DNA of 64,000 bases from Angiostrongylus vasorum (taxonomy: Eukaryota; Nematoda; Chromadorea; Rhabditida; Metastrongylidae), in contig JADANN010000380.1 in the NCBI GenBank assembly GCA_018806985.1, positions 1,056,501-1,120,500 on the forward strand, written 5' to 3'. The position numbers were made by a program, and so were the translations under genes. This document shows, in pieces, positions 12,701 to 22,699 of the stretch. A model generated the notes under the pieces. It ran no database searches. It saw only the letters and a list, made by a program, of their open reading frames with translations, and had not been told where the DNA came from. Positions within the stretch are counted from its first letter, which is position 1. Every line of letters starts with the position of its first letter.

Positions 12701-15590
12701 GTGTATTCACCTACACATTCTGCGCGAGAAATGAGGCACACTGTGCCCAAAGTCGGGCAACCTGCACTTCTGATGATTGGGCAAATCATGAAATATTATG
12801 TTATACAGAGAAGATCCTAGAAGCGGTTCCAATTAACTGACGTTGTGAAGCGTAAGGAGCTGCATCCAGTACTGCCATCGACTTCTTTAAATCAGCCGTC
12901 TTTAAGAGGCGTTTAAAAGCATTATCGCCTATCTCGTAGGAATTGAAGGGAAAAATTAAACGGTGTTTTTTTTCGAACATGCAGTGTTCGGTCCTAGCAA
13001 TAACTTTGCTTCTATAATGGCCTGGGGTGCCACTGTTTTGTGGAGTGATTCCTTATTCCTTTGTACTCGTTTGGGTTCTCCGTGTTCACATATCATACAA
13101 GTCCTAGCACTTCCACTTGTTTTTTTTCCAAATACCACCGCTTCAGCTGTGGTTTGAGGATTCGAAATTTGATTCTGGCAATGGATGTAGCTGGTTTACT
13201 CGTGAAATGAGCATCGGCCCATATTTTTTAATAAGGCTTCTCCGAGTCCTTTTGATTCTTTTTGTGATCGATGCAGTTGTTCTTTTCGTTCACTTGTCAT
13301 ATTTTCTTCTAATTATATGATGCATGTTGGTATTTATTTCTTGAGATTCTACTGGGTTTTGAAAACGGGATTTTCTTCGAAGATCCGAATTATAAAAAGC
13401 AAGCTGAGTTTTTAGTGCACCGTTCCATATTCATAATACGTCCCGCTTTGTCAAAAAACGTGAGCACACAGAGCAACTCGGGAGGCCCCTCTGTGAGATA
13501 CCCGAAAATGAATTGTGCTACTCGTTCTCTTTTACTGAGTTCATCTCCCGAATTGTTATCCATGTTCATTGAACATCGCGAGTATACGTAGGATGTGGTT
13601 TCCTCAGTTAGTTATCAATCTAAGATACAACCATAAGGACACTGACATATGAGCAAAGCTCGGGGCTTCAGTTGGGTATCGAACCTACCGCTACTGTTCC
13701 CAAAGGTTCACGTCCCTATCCACTACGCCAACTGAGGCTGTTGCTTTGCCTTTTTCCCGGCCATTTTTCTACTATGTCGGTGCTACTACAATCGGCGCGA
13801 TACTTAATGACGCATTCCATCGGGAAGCGAGGAGCTGGTTCGATCCGCTCCCGAACGCTTTCCTCCAGTCCACGTAGGACGGTCTAGCTCGGCCATCTCC
13901 AAGATTGCAGGGAGAATCCATTCGACCAGGATTCTACGACATCCATAACGAAGACGAAATCCTCAAGCGTAAGCCGAAAAACGCGCGAAATGTTCGAAGA
14001 CCATTGTGGATGATGAATGCGGGGAAAACGAATAATGCTGGAATCAGGACAGTGAATGTGATAGTATGTCGCCCAAATAAAATTCCTCATGAATTGCCTT
14101 TTCTTCCGATTGGTTCGCAGTCCAGTTGTTTTTTCCTGTTTCATTGAGCCAAGGTAAGTGTGGCAGCTATACTCCGTCATCACGTGCTCGTTTGTTGTCC
14201 CAACCCAGTGAACGCATACAGCACTACAACGCGGCCGAGAACAGCTTTCGCGATAATGTGTCTCACTCTCTTATTCCTTAGCCATTCAGAATAATAACTG
14301 ACCAGTGAAAAAGATGTGTCGTAGTTGTACAGTGATTGCTGTAGTCAGTCAAATGTTTTCTCTTCGCAAGCGAAGGTTAAGGCTAGGTGTAGACTGTGTT
14401 CCCTACAAACATCTTCGACTTCCGGAAGTATTTGTACGTGGTCCATGCAGCTAAATTCCTTCTAAAATCCAGCTTGTTCTGTAGCTTGGGCTTTATCAAA
14501 AGTCTTCAAGATCAGCGTAGGCACAGTTTACCTGGGAAGACTGTAGAGGACACAGCCTATCGGCCGGTTATTACAAAAGTCATCCTTACTCTCCTTTTTT
14601 TGTGAAAGGACGGTGCGTGAGGTTCTTCGATGGTTGGATATCTGTTACGTTTATGGATGTAACACCATGGTTTTCATAATAAGAGCGAATAGGTTGTGGT
14701 CGCCAGCTTCCCAGAGAGTAACCGAATATTGTATGATCCAGGAGCGATGTCAGGTTTCAACTTTCTAGTTTCTTCTCTTCTTTTTTTTTGTTTTTTATTT
14801 TCTAGCTCTAGAATTAATGTGTGTTGGTGTCTAAGTGATCTAGATTACTGCTTCTTCGATAAGTCCAGAAACAAGATCTCACCATCTCCTTTTCTCTTTC
14901 AAAAGCTCTTCCTTGGTAAATGTTCAGAGCTTGAATTTGGATTAAAGAGAGATTGTTTAGCACATGTTCCAACATTTGTTTCCAAAATCTCGTAGATTTT
15001 GCTCAGATCCCCACTTTCGATTCGTTCTCTCGTATCCTTCATTTTTCACATGGGGTGTTAGATTTTCACATGGATTGTGCTGCCACATGAGGACCTGGTC
15101 TTTGTGAACATCGTGAGATGTAGGAATTGATTCTTCCGAGAATCCTCGGATATTTTTTAACTAGATCATCCCCAGGTTTCTTTGTCGCAATATTTGGGAC
15201 GACCTTCGTCGATCGGAAGTATCTTTTCCCAAACATCAAATAATGCCACTTTTTTTTACCCCAGGGGAATTATGGGTTTGGGTGGCTCGGAACTGATTTG
15301 AACTAGCGCCTTGCGCGTACTATTGAACGGCATTGTGCTTCACGCATCGCGTTCATAAGAGGGAAGTATTGATCAGTGTCGGGACTTTCTGGAAATCGAT
15401 CTTCTGAACGATATTTTTGTTTTAGTCCGAACTACAAAAGAACTACATTGAGTTCACACGTAGAATGGCTCCAGTGATGGGTGGTGGTGGTGGAGGTGTT
15501 GGTGATCACTCTATCGAAAAACAAATCATCACGCATGTCGAACGTGCCATAGCTGTTGCCGCGGAAGTTGGACCGATGACTTCTGTTTGA
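796..15590 (+). CDS. DOCK-C family Rho/Rac guanine nucleotide exchange factor, C-terminal part (DHR-2 domain)
   Basis: The exons encode the C-terminal catalytic DHR-2 (DOCKER) domain of a DOCK6/7/8-type exchange factor, which activates Rac/Cdc42 GTPases at the membrane. Exons read: 796-922 ([13 protein letters not shown]), 5958-6103, 6216-6536 ([31 protein letters not shown]), 11171-11266 ([19 protein letters not shown]), 11370-11468 ([14 protein letters not shown]), 11643-11745 ([19 protein letters not shown]), 11832-11996 ([18 protein letters not shown]) and 15426-15590 ([10 protein letters not shown], ending MTSV and TGA). All junction phases agree. Joining 6536 to 11171 requires a GC donor (AGAAG|GCATGT). 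The motif set is closer to DOCK6/7/8 than to the DOCK9/10/11 group. The N-terminal exons lie left of the window or are lost in the microsatellite. Introns of 5.0, 4.6 and 3.4 kb carry a kinesin pseudogene and two RTE copies, all antisense. Confidence 0.93.
1095..4390 (-). pseudogene. kinesin-5 (BMK-1/Eg5-like) pseudogene inside a DOCK intron
   Basis: Read on the - strand, this is a bipolar mitotic kinesin. N-terminal strand [13 protein letters not shown] is at about 4270, the P-loop region near 3800, [14 protein letters not shown] near 3640, RSH and switch regions at 3300-3420, and the motor end ([15 protein letters not shown], then LEYAARAK) at 3060-3190. A coiled-coil stalk follows at 2203-2994 and 1706-2098, and a basic/Ser-rich tail at 1318-1554. 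It is dead: the P-loop reads GQIETGKT instead of GQTGTGKT, switch II DLAGSE reads EISLSQ, and stop codons fall in the motor near 3525, 3412 and 3305. Frame breaks occur after GKTY and at DHIF. The spliced exons are partly fused, but intron remnants appear to remain, so it looks like a decayed gene copy rather than a clean processed pseudogene. It sits in antisense inside DOCK intron 923-5957. Confidence 0.85.
4445..5785 (+). pseudogene. inverted partial duplicate of the kinesin-5 tail
   Basis: This + strand segment repeats, in inverted orientation, the last ~650 bases of the neighbouring kinesin pseudogene (about 1095-1745). Matching landmarks include GAAGACATGG with CACCAAAGAAGTCGCATTAT, AGTTCGTCAAG-TCGTCCGAAAC, AAAGTATAAGAGA and CTTAACACATGGTGTCTC. 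The copy has an internal deletion relative to the first arm (the coding stretch after CCAGTTGC is missing), many substitutions, and a 706-bp insertion at 4751-5456. It lies just upstream of the 5' end of the pseudogene it copies, so the two arms form a large imperfect inverted repeat. No open frame survives. Confidence 0.85.
4751..5456. mobile_element. 706-bp insertion with 5-bp target duplication, possible solo LTR
   Basis: The inverted kinesin copy is interrupted exactly here. The other arm reads ...TACTCGGGAGTC uninterrupted, while this arm has ACTCG at 4746-4750 and again at 5457-5461. A 5-bp target duplication, no terminal inverted repeats, no long frame and a TATATACCC box near 5241 would suit a solo LTR of a BEL/Pao or Gypsy type element. 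The ends are not clean TG...CA, so the class is an inference. Confidence 0.55.
6630..7180 (+). repeat. MITE end plus tRNA-like SINE
   Basis: Positions 6650-6700 resemble one end of the TIR MITE family (ATACTGAGATACGGGCAAACC). From about 6885 a tRNA-like head follows: A-box-like GGGTAGCGCAGCGGTGG, then B-box-like AGTTCGACC about 40 bases later, then a non-tRNA body to about 7170. There is no credible cloverleaf, so it is read as a tRNA-derived SINE rather than a tRNA gene. Confidence 0.5.
7195..10335 (-). mobile_element. RTE-clade non-LTR retrotransposon, near full length but frameshifted
   Basis: Antisense to DOCK, within intron 6537-11170. From 5' to 3' on the - strand: a 5' region at 10332-10030; an apurinic-type (EEP) endonuclease at 10032-9385 ([22 protein letters not shown]); a linker at 9144-8764; then reverse transcriptase. 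The RT pieces include [17 protein letters not shown] near 8500, [12 protein letters not shown] near 8300, [20 protein letters not shown] near 8130 and LRFADDIVI near 8000. The C-terminal [14 protein letters not shown] is near 7420. The FADD catalytic pair is kept, but the frame is broken at several points (about 8700, 8290, 8010 and 7850), so the copy is inactive. Confidence 0.92.
10500..10640. repeat. degenerate foldback/Penelope-terminus fragment
   Basis: Holds GCTCCGAGGAAGACG...CGTTGAAACG, the same core seen in the foldback elements further right, followed by CATGTTAGC. It lies between the RTE 5' end and the next SINE. Confidence 0.4.
10640..10945 (-). repeat. tRNA-derived SINE, family A
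   Basis: The head is at the right end. Read on the - strand, a degraded A-box region precedes a B-box-like GGGATCGATCC at about 10875-10885, the GGTACCAAACTTGTCTGAGA core follows, and the tail is GCATCCCTCAGGGATTGATC. Also in the DOCK intron. Confidence 0.8.
12231..12512 (+). repeat. tRNA-derived SINE, family A
   Basis: Head GTGTAGCACAGTGGTTAAAGG, degraded B box (GTGATCCGTGGTTCTCCC), family core at 12326-12370, and a TTTATC-rich tail at 12495-12512. It lies in the last DOCK intron. Confidence 0.8.
13440..15070 (-). mobile_element. RTE reverse transcriptase fragment in the last DOCK intron
   Basis: A second, older antisense [17 protein letters not shown] (near 14110) matches [14 protein letters not shown] of the 7.2-10.3 kb copy. 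Sequence at 14340-14570 aligns with that element's RT core at 8280-8480, and 13560-13610 aligns with 7785-7840. It is split by a MITE at about 13620-13745. No frame is intact. Confidence 0.7.
13618..13748. repeat. TIR MITE inserted in the RTE fragment
   Basis: Begins GATACAACCATAAGGACACTGACATATGAGCAAAGCTC, the terminal motif of the MITE family seen at 32.9, 42.4 and 62.8 kb. It carries a tRNA-like stretch on the - strand (GGTATCGAACC...CCACTACGCCAACTGAGG). Confidence 0.5.
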
Positions 15591-16104
15591 ATTAAGTTTG
15601 TTCAGTTATTATTGTTTTTAAGCCTATTTGTAAAACTTTGAATGGCCTAAAAGTTATAAAAGTCTACACAGTTTGCTTTAATAACGTGATTAATGTATAT
15701 TTTTGGATGTTATACTACCATTTTTGCAGCATTGTTTATTCTGTGTTACTTTTTGTCGCCATATTTCTCTCAAGTTTCAGCTTTACGTCTCATCCACAGT
15801 TATTTCTTCGAGATGCTGATTGAGTTTCTGATTTATTCGATCTGTACATAACTTTTTCTAGGCATTGCTTTACGGAAACGGTAATCTCTCGGCCTTGTTC
15901 TCACAAGATTGTATCTCTCTCTAATCATGACGGTGTTCGTTTAGCTCAGCTATTGTTTATATGTCCACTTGCACTCACCATAAGAAAGAAAGACGTCATC
16001 AACACCTTTCAGTACACCACTGTATTGTCTTCCTTTTGGGTTAGTGTGAATTATTTGTTGTCAACAAATGTTGTTTGTTGTTCATCATCGGTTTTTAATC
16101 CATT
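15591..16104. other. DOCK 3' flank
   Basis: AT-rich sequence after the DOCK stop codon. No further exon, RNA gene or clear repeat is seen. Confidence 0.5.
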
Positions 16105-16500
16105 GAATACTTAGCTTGGATACTTGGATGGCCCGTCTTCACTGGTTGTGCTGGCTCCAGCATAATTTTCATTCTCCAGGCATTTGCTAGCTTAGCCATT
16201 GTGGTTCCCTGGAGTACCGAGGACAACCTGTCCAAAGTCGGCACCTGGTCGTCACCACCACAGGCAGTGGCAGCCCTTATGAATCAGAGGGAGATTTGCC
16301 ACCATGCGACTTTGATACCAGGACGGTGGTGGATTCTGGTATTGGTTTACTCTTAGCTAGGGCTCCTGATGGAAACGCCGGATTCCTTCTCAGCTTGAAG
16401 GATCGATCCTGCCGGGGAGACGAATTCCCCGCTGTACATCGCAACCCGACACCCAGGAACACCTAGCCACGAAGTGGTGGTAAACCGTGGGTGGGAATCC
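16105..16500 (+). repeat. ~387-bp retroposon, family B, copy 1
   Basis: Begins near CTTGGATACTTGGATGGCCC and carries GTCACCACCACAGGCAGT and GGTGGTGGATTCTGGTATTGG. It ends at CCACGAAGTGGTGGTAAACCG. Confidence 0.8.
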
Positions 16501-16599
16501 ATTGAATGCTGTTTGTTTCACCTTATTTTTAACAGTCATTTACATTCAAAAGGTCGATTTTCTATAGACGTCGGCATAGTAATCGATATATCTGTACCT

Positions 16600-16962
16600 T
16601 ACGAACTGCCCTTTTTTTAGCCAACACAGAGTTGGTATAGATGTTTTTATTGTTGTTGTTGTTTTTGGTCAATGGCTGCCTTTACGGCTACTTGGCCTTC
16701 TTCAAAGCCTTGCCGTTGGACGACGTGTGTGTTGTTCACGAATTATGATGACAAGTACAAGACAAGTTAATAAATATAAAGTAGTTATGATGTCCGCTGG
16801 ATTTCATATTGAAAGTTTTCCCTTGTGAACAACACATGGCTGGTCCAACGACAAGGCTGTGAGGAAGGCGAAGTCGCCGAAACGTTAGCCATTGAACAGC
16901 AACAACAACAACATTGATAAGAACATCTATATCAACTTCTTCGGCTAAAAAAAGGGCAGTGC
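16600..16962. repeat. foldback element 1
   Basis: Arms of about 135 bases (16600-16736 and 16826-16962) are reverse complements, for example GAACTGCCC...GTTGTTCACG against CGTGAACAACA...GGGCAGT. About 90 bases of spacer separate them. The right arm carries a hammerhead-like core at 16855-16890. It is intergenic, just before the GNA1-type gene. Confidence 0.85.
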
Positions 16963-17009
16963 GTAAGAACATATATAATACAGTTAATTACATTGATCAG
17001 AAGTAGCAG

Positions 17010-20000
17010 ATGACGATGCTTCCATCCGATGTGACCAATGGCCAGAAAGAGGAGGTTGGAGCTGGAGATGTGAGTCTCGAATATATCTTTGATCCTCGAA
17101 TGTTGACGGACGACATTGTTGGTGACGTTCCAGATGGTTTTGCTGTTAGACCGCTTAAGATTCACGATTATGACAATGGGTTCGTTAACATGTTGTGCTT
17201 TCCTTGTCTTGTTTTTTGTTTCGCTACACTTTTTGCTATTCAACTTTAATTTGCGCCTCTTGGAATGTGTTTTAATCTTAGGTTTTTTGGACCTTTTGGC
17301 TCAGTTGACGGTCGTTGGTGATGTTACCCGGGATGCTTTTGAAGATCGATTCAAACGAATGCGAAGAACTACTCCTCAATCGTATTATATTGTTGTCATT
17401 GAGTATTTGAGGTAAGGTTGCGTAAATTCTCGTGTTAAGGAGGGGGGTTGTTTCACAATGGTTTAATGCTGGCATTTGTTAATTAGTTCGATGACGGGTC
17501 CAATTTTATATCTGATTTGTACATCCACGAACTGGGCACTTTTTTTGTCGATGCTGTCTTTTGGGATAATTTTTCGAAAACTGTAATACTTGTGAGTGTG
17601 ACTTGACAGAATTAGACTGAGGATTTTACTCGATCATTCCAGTTTTTCTAAAACTTTGTTTTCACTTCGGATTTTTCTCAGTATTTTATTTAGACGAATA
17701 CCTTCTTATATTATATAACTAAGGTGATGTTAATAAAAAAAATATTTATCCGGCTAACATTTCGACGTCTTCATCTGCTTCTTCAGAGCCGGATTGATTC
17801 GAGTCCATGGTCCACAAGTGGTCGTTGTGGCGATGTGGTCATTCATTGTCGCATCTAGTCGAGTCGCACTGAAGTGGGCACCGATCGAATGAATGGATAA
17901 TCTCGCTTGGTGGTACCTTCATAAAACACGGCGGATGTTGATGTATTGCCGACATCCAATGTGATCTGCTTTTTGGACGGCTTTACCTCCTGCAGAAGTC
18001 GGTGTTTTGCTAGTTGGCACATACCGTAGTAATGCATCTTTAAAAACTGTCTTGTTTAAACTGGCCATAAATAATCAATACTTTCTTGGATTATTAGGAT
18101 AGCACGAGGTTGATAATAAGATGATCGAAGTAGCGACTGAAAAATAAAAAATAATCGAAATAATCGACTTAGCAAATCGGGACATCCGTCCAGTGTAGGA
18201 AGTCACCATCGCTTGAGATTCTCCATTCGGTCGCTGCTTCACTTCAAGCGATTCGACTCGCTGCGATAACGAACAACCACATGACGAGGTCGACCACCTG
18301 TGTACCGTAGACTCGAATCAATCCGGCTCCGAAGAAGATGAAGACGTCGAGAGCCGATTATATGTTTTAATCAGCTGCGTGTTAGCTTAATAATCGAATA
18401 AAGTAGTAATTATTTTTTGCCGAGGCTTAGTGAAAGTAGGTTTCAAGGTGAATTTGCCAAACCTTGAAAATTAACGATGCCATCTTGACCTACCTGACAA
18501 CATCTAGCTTTCATAATGATTTTGCTGCCTAAGATACGGATCTGAACCGAAACAAGACCGAGAAAGGACCATTCTTAGGCTCTGCAAGACTTTTTCGTCG
18601 CAGTACTTACATATCATACAATTAATAACCCGTTTTTTTGCATTCTAGGGTTTCCTTTCATTGCGTTACAACCACCATCGACTGTGGCGGTCGAATTTGT
18701 GTGTGGTTTCGACTGCGACTTGAGAATCTATCATTTCTCTACGTTGACACGCTGGATGTTGACTGATAGGATAATCTAGAACCTTGTGGTAGCCCTGCTA
18801 TCTTAGTAGATCTTCATCACGGGAAGTCACATCTCTTCATAGCTCTAAGTAGGGAGAACTCTCTTTTGACACAGATTCTCACACCAGTGATTTATGTGAC
18901 GACGGTGAATTTCACTAATTCCAGAGCGACAATATAGCAAGCGCATTATGTTTTCGTCGTAATTAAGATAAACATAAACGTTTGGCGTTGGTCATTCTAT
19001 ATCACTTTAGTGCCCTTATCCTCCAAGACAACTCTGGAACCAATTTTCCAACCTTGATGCATACTTTGTTTTCTACAGGGCACAGGATCGAACCAAAACC
19101 TTGTGCTTATTGCAGGGCGTGGTTTCTTTCGTAATAAAATTAGTGATGAATTTCTGTCTTGTTGGCAAAGATCTAGTTCGTATTTTATTTAATACATTTT
19201 AGTATGAGGCAAGTCTTGTTTTTTTTTAACACAGAGTGCCCGAAATGCATTGAGGGCAATGCTAGGAAGGGGGCAAAGTGTACGAAGTCCACTGCACCAA
19301 GCGCATTTCCTTCATACTGGTTTATTTTATCGCACACAGCTTTCAATTTTCCGTTTTCATTCGAAAGCGCGTTGTATTCTAAGCCTGCTTTGTGAAGGAA
19401 ATTTTTCCACTGGTGATAGTTCACAAAAGACTGTTATGCAACAGAGTTTACTTCATGGCAGCAGACTGTTGCGGTTGAACAGAAGACGATTTAAAGATGC
19501 TGTTGTCTGCAAAGACTCTTTTGTTTTATTAAAAAAATTTTCGCGTCTTCCGACCCATCCGCCTGTTTTTCATATCTTTTCGTCTCGACCATAATTATCT
19601 TCTAAATTTTGGCCACAAATAACTTGTAGAAAAGTGTTAATTCTCCACATCGAGTCAAAAATTGTCCGTCCAAATTAGACTAACTGTCATCGAAGATTCA
19701 CAGTGGTTATGAGGCACAACATCGTTCGATCACTTAGCAGTTGAAATTGTCATACTCACTATAGGCATCGCTGTGTCCACACTCGAAATCACTTCCTTCG
19801 GACTCCGCAAGAGAGAGTACAGGGGGTAATACATTGCCCTCCGTATCTCCAGCTTCTTCATTGTCATTTTCGATGAACATTGGATCGATGTTCAATTCTT
19901 TATCTGTGATGTGTGGGCATAGAATTCTTAACCAGGAAAAGAAATGGCTTCCAGTGCATCAGCATTAGGATATTAACGTGTACTCTTGGACGGATCTCTA

Positions 20001-21514
20001 AATCTTTAAGTTTGTGAACTTCTCAAGTCCTTTAGTTACTGGAAGATAATCGCGGTTGTCGAAAAACAAGCATCATCCATTGTGTGGAGCATGCGAAAGT
20101 CAAGTTTTTGACAACAATTCATTGTGATTGCTGATGGCAGTGTTAGGTAGAAAACTAAATGAGAGAAACGCAAAGCAAGAGCCTCAATGGTGCAATGTGT
20201 AATACGCGAGTCCCCCGGAAAAGTTAATCGTGGTTCGACCTGGCCCGAGGTCTAAGCTCGGCATCGTTGTGGTTGTATTTCACGTCATATCCTGCTGTGA
20301 AGAAAACTAGAGTAGGCAGCAAATAAAAGGTTAACTTTGTGAATTCACTGTTGTTTCATTTCCAATTGCTATGCTGAATCATGGTTGTCTTTCGGAATAT
20401 CGACATAAGAATTACCAAGGCACACTCAACATATGTTGTAAAGCGGTTCAAAACGCCGACAGCAATGTGGTTAAATTGCTAACCACGGTAGTACATATAC
20501 GGTATATATGTCCATAATAACATGTATTGCAAGACCGAGGGAAGAAACTGGCCCTCTTAAGTCTCCTGCCCTCATTTCCTCCAGTTATTGAGGAATTATC
20601 ATCAGTGATCGGAAAACTGTAATCGTTCATTGTGTTGAGAGTTGTACTATGTCTGTAACATTCCAGAAATTAACGGTTATTCCACGCGGCACCCACGCAG
20701 GAATTAGGCATTAGGCGTTGTTTATTGAAAGACTACGTTGTTTTTGCTCAGCAAATATGTTCACTAAGCATCGTTGGAGGTGATTGAATGCATATCTGGC
20801 CTTTGCAATGATTCGCGGTAGCCTACCTATATATAGAGCCAGTGCTGCTATCCTCCCAGACAAGTCTGGTACCACTTTGTCGACCGCGGAGGGATAGAAT
20901 GCTTAGTGATCCTGGGGTCTGGGAATCGGTCCCATGTATATTACTGGTCGTCTACGACCACTGCGCTATTCGCGAATGTGTGAATAACGAGCTGAAGATG
21001 TTTAAAAGTAAACAGAGCTCATTACAATGAAGCTTAGTCTCATCTCATACTGCTGAAAGAATTGTAACAACCAAAATTAGAACAAAGCCGCAAAACTTTT
21101 ATTTATAGCAGTGGACGTGTTGTTGGTGCCGCAACGTTAGTACTTGAGTGGAAGTTCATTCATCGTGTAGGGTGCCGAGGCCGAGTTGAAGACGTCGTGG
21201 TCGACAGAAATTTGCGCGGAAGGAAAATGGGGGCACTGCTTAATAGAACACTTGTAGCTCTTGCGAAACAGGTTGGTTTATCGTATGCTTGAGTTTATTC
21301 GGACATAAACTACTGTGCCGAGATATTATCGTTTTAGTTCGGTGTCTACAAATTGTCTCTGGAGTGCAAAGATGCGTTAATTCCATTCTACGAACTGTAT
21401 GGCTATAAGAAAGATATAGGCAACAATTTCTTAGTGCAACGGTTTGATAAGAATTTGAGAGAAATTGAGATTCCTCGCGGAAACGAGGAATTTACAAGTA
21501 CGAGTAACAAATGA
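17010..21514 (+). CDS. glucosamine-6-phosphate N-acetyltransferase (GNA1/GNPNAT1 family)
   Basis: GNAT-fold enzyme that acetylates glucosamine-6-phosphate with acetyl-CoA, a step of UDP-GlcNAc synthesis needed for chitin, glycans and the eggshell. Exons: 17010-17179 (MTMLPSDV...VRPLKIHDYDNG), 17282-17411 (DLLAQLTVVGDVTRDAFEDR), 21109-21271 (SGRVVGAATLVLEWKFIH; RVEDVVVDRNLRGRKMG) and 21338-21514 (LSLECKDALIPFYELYGY). The RGRKMG loop fits the acetyl-CoA pyrophosphate-binding motif. Predicted length is about 212 residues, slightly longer than the human enzyme. Joining exons 1 and 2 at canonical sites leaves one surplus base in the T6 run at 17283-17288; one T fewer restores GFLDLLAQL. The 3.7-kb third intron holds a foldback element, an unassigned - strand patch and a SINE. 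Confidence 0.93.
17700..18400. repeat. foldback element 2
   Basis: Arms at about 17745-17890 and 18210-18375 are reverse complements (GAGCCGGATTGATTCGAGTC against GACTCGAATCAATCCGGCTC). The left arm, on the - strand, contains a hammerhead-like core at 17748-17794. It lies within an intron of the acetyltransferase gene. Confidence 0.85.
18400..19184. other. intronic sequence, no gene seen
   Basis: Nothing is recognised except a weak SINE-body remnant at about 19025-19110 (ACTCTGGAACCAATTTTCCAAC, then CAGGATCGAACC). Confidence 0.4.
19185..19940 (-). other. coding-like patches, unassigned
   Basis: Two - strand stretches look protein-coding. At about 19930-19724 an acidic frame reads ITDKELNIDPMFIENDNEEA and ends SEYDNFNC plus TAA. 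At 19424-19185 a frame contains KLKAVCDKINQYEGNALGAV. They are in different frames and separated by a stop. No family is recognised; a decayed DNA transposon or gene fragment is possible. The position is inside the large acetyltransferase intron, antisense. Confidence 0.35.
20150..20335 (+). repeat. tRNA-like SINE fragment ending in a MITE terminus
   Basis: A B-box-like GGTTCGACC lies at about 20232-20240. A terminal CTCGGCATCGTTGTGGTTGTATTTC follows, and then AGGCAGCAAATAAAAGG, a tail also found after the MITEs at 33.2 and 42.6 kb. Confidence 0.45.
20752..20990 (-). repeat. tRNA-derived SINE, family A
   Basis: 5'-truncated at the tail side: CATCGTTGGAGGTGATTGAATGC, then the CCCAGACAAGTCTGGTACCA core, then the inverted head to about 20980. 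It lies in the acetyltransferase intron. Confidence 0.8.
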
Positions 21515-21772
21515 ATGAGTTTTTAGTTGTCTTCGAAGTTCTCCACTTTTAACTGATTGATGCATCCTTTATAACTCTGTTCTTGTTTTGGTTTTTCTGG
21601 CATTTCTGGCATAATTTGTGATAATATCACGGGATAAAAATAAATGTTTTTCTGGCATTCTCTCGTTTTCATTTGTCCTACGGATTCTACTGTTCAGTTT
21701 GTACTTAGTGTAACCCACATTTTGTGCCTTTCTACACAAGTTTATACGACATATGCAGGTCGTCCTTTTTAG

Positions 21773-22132
21773 TTCCTGATGGTATGTCATCTGTTCCTTC
21801 ACTGGCCGCTTTAGATCATACTCATCTGAAGTGGGACAAGGAGTGGATGTTCCATAAGCTACCAAAAGTGATTTTAGTTATTGATTGATACATTTAATGC
21901 GTGTTAACGTGGTATGATGATAACGGTAGAACATGCTTTGAAGGATAATATTGAAATACCACGTCATCATCTCCCTGATCCGGAAGCTGAAGCCATCCCT
22001 GGAACTGGCAAGCAGGTACTTTTCTTGGTACATTTCTAGTAAAGCGACGTAAATTTTATATTAGACTTGATCCCATGTGTTGAAGGGAATGGAGTATGGC
22101 GTCAATCCACAAATGCGCTATTTGGGCTAGTG
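21773..22132 (+). CDS. small unrecognised spliced gene
   Basis: Three exon-like segments on the + strand between the acetyltransferase and sam-4. About 21773-21871 encodes DGMSSVPSLAALDHTHLKWD...MFHKLPK. About 21930-22015 encodes ALKDNIEIPRHHLPDPEAEA...GTGKQ followed by a GT donor. About 22087-22132 encodes MEYGVNPQMRYLG and a TAG stop. The first acceptor (CTTTTTAG) and the donors are plausible, but the phase between the first two segments is unresolved and no start codon is assigned. The product is not recognised. Tight spacing to both neighbours would fit an operon member. Confidence 0.45.
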
Positions 22133-22149
22133 TAATTATTGCAAATGTC

Positions 22150-22425
22150 TACGTATGGCTCAGTGATCGGAGGCCTCCTTCAATACACATGGGATCCCTC
22201 TTGCGCTTCTGACCCACTAAGCCCTCCATCCTTCCGGTGTCAGATAATTGGTAACAGATTTGTCTGGGAGGATAGCAGCACTGGCTCAATACATCGGTAG
22301 ACCACGGCGAGTCATTCATTGTAAAGGCCAGATATGCATGCAATTTCCTCCAACGATGCTTAATGAAGTCGAATACATGGCGCATCCCTCAGCGACTGAT
22401 CAACGCCGAGAGCTTTGTCATTCTT
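22150..22425 (+). repeat. tRNA-derived SINE, family A
   Basis: Head TGGCTCAGTGATCGGAGGCC followed by ATGGGATCCC, the full body, and the tail GATCAACGCCGAGAGC. It occupies most of the gap before sam-4. Confidence 0.8.
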
Positions 22426-22690
22426 TAGCCCTAATTATTTTACAAAAATATGTCCGATTTAGGAGTCATTCGCTGATATCGAACGTAGTTGGCTTGATTC
22501 GGGCTTGGATCGCGTTTCCATGGACGTAGTATCCGCTGAAAATAATCCTGTGTAGAACTTCTAATTCGTCTTTCATGTGGTGAAGAGTTGGTATTGTGCA
22601 ATAGATTCTTATTTGCATGAACTTGTAGTTCAGTTTGATGTGTTTATGAATCTGTTGTCTGCGTGTACAGCGTGTAATACATCTTTGGTA

Positions 22691-22699
22691 TTTTTCAGA
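22691..22699 (+). promoter_or_regulatory. probable spliced-leader (or 5' UTR) splice acceptor of sam-4
   Basis: TTTTTCAG lies one base before the ATG at 22700. In nematodes an acceptor this close to the start codon usually marks SL trans-splicing. A conventional 5' UTR intron would look the same. Confidence 0.5.

Noticed and set aside
17116..17281. + strand frame MLVTFQMVLL running into GNA1 exon 2 without an intron
   Set aside because: It reads the conserved exon 1 sequence in the wrong frame. The FAVRPLKIHDYDNG frame is the GNA1 one.
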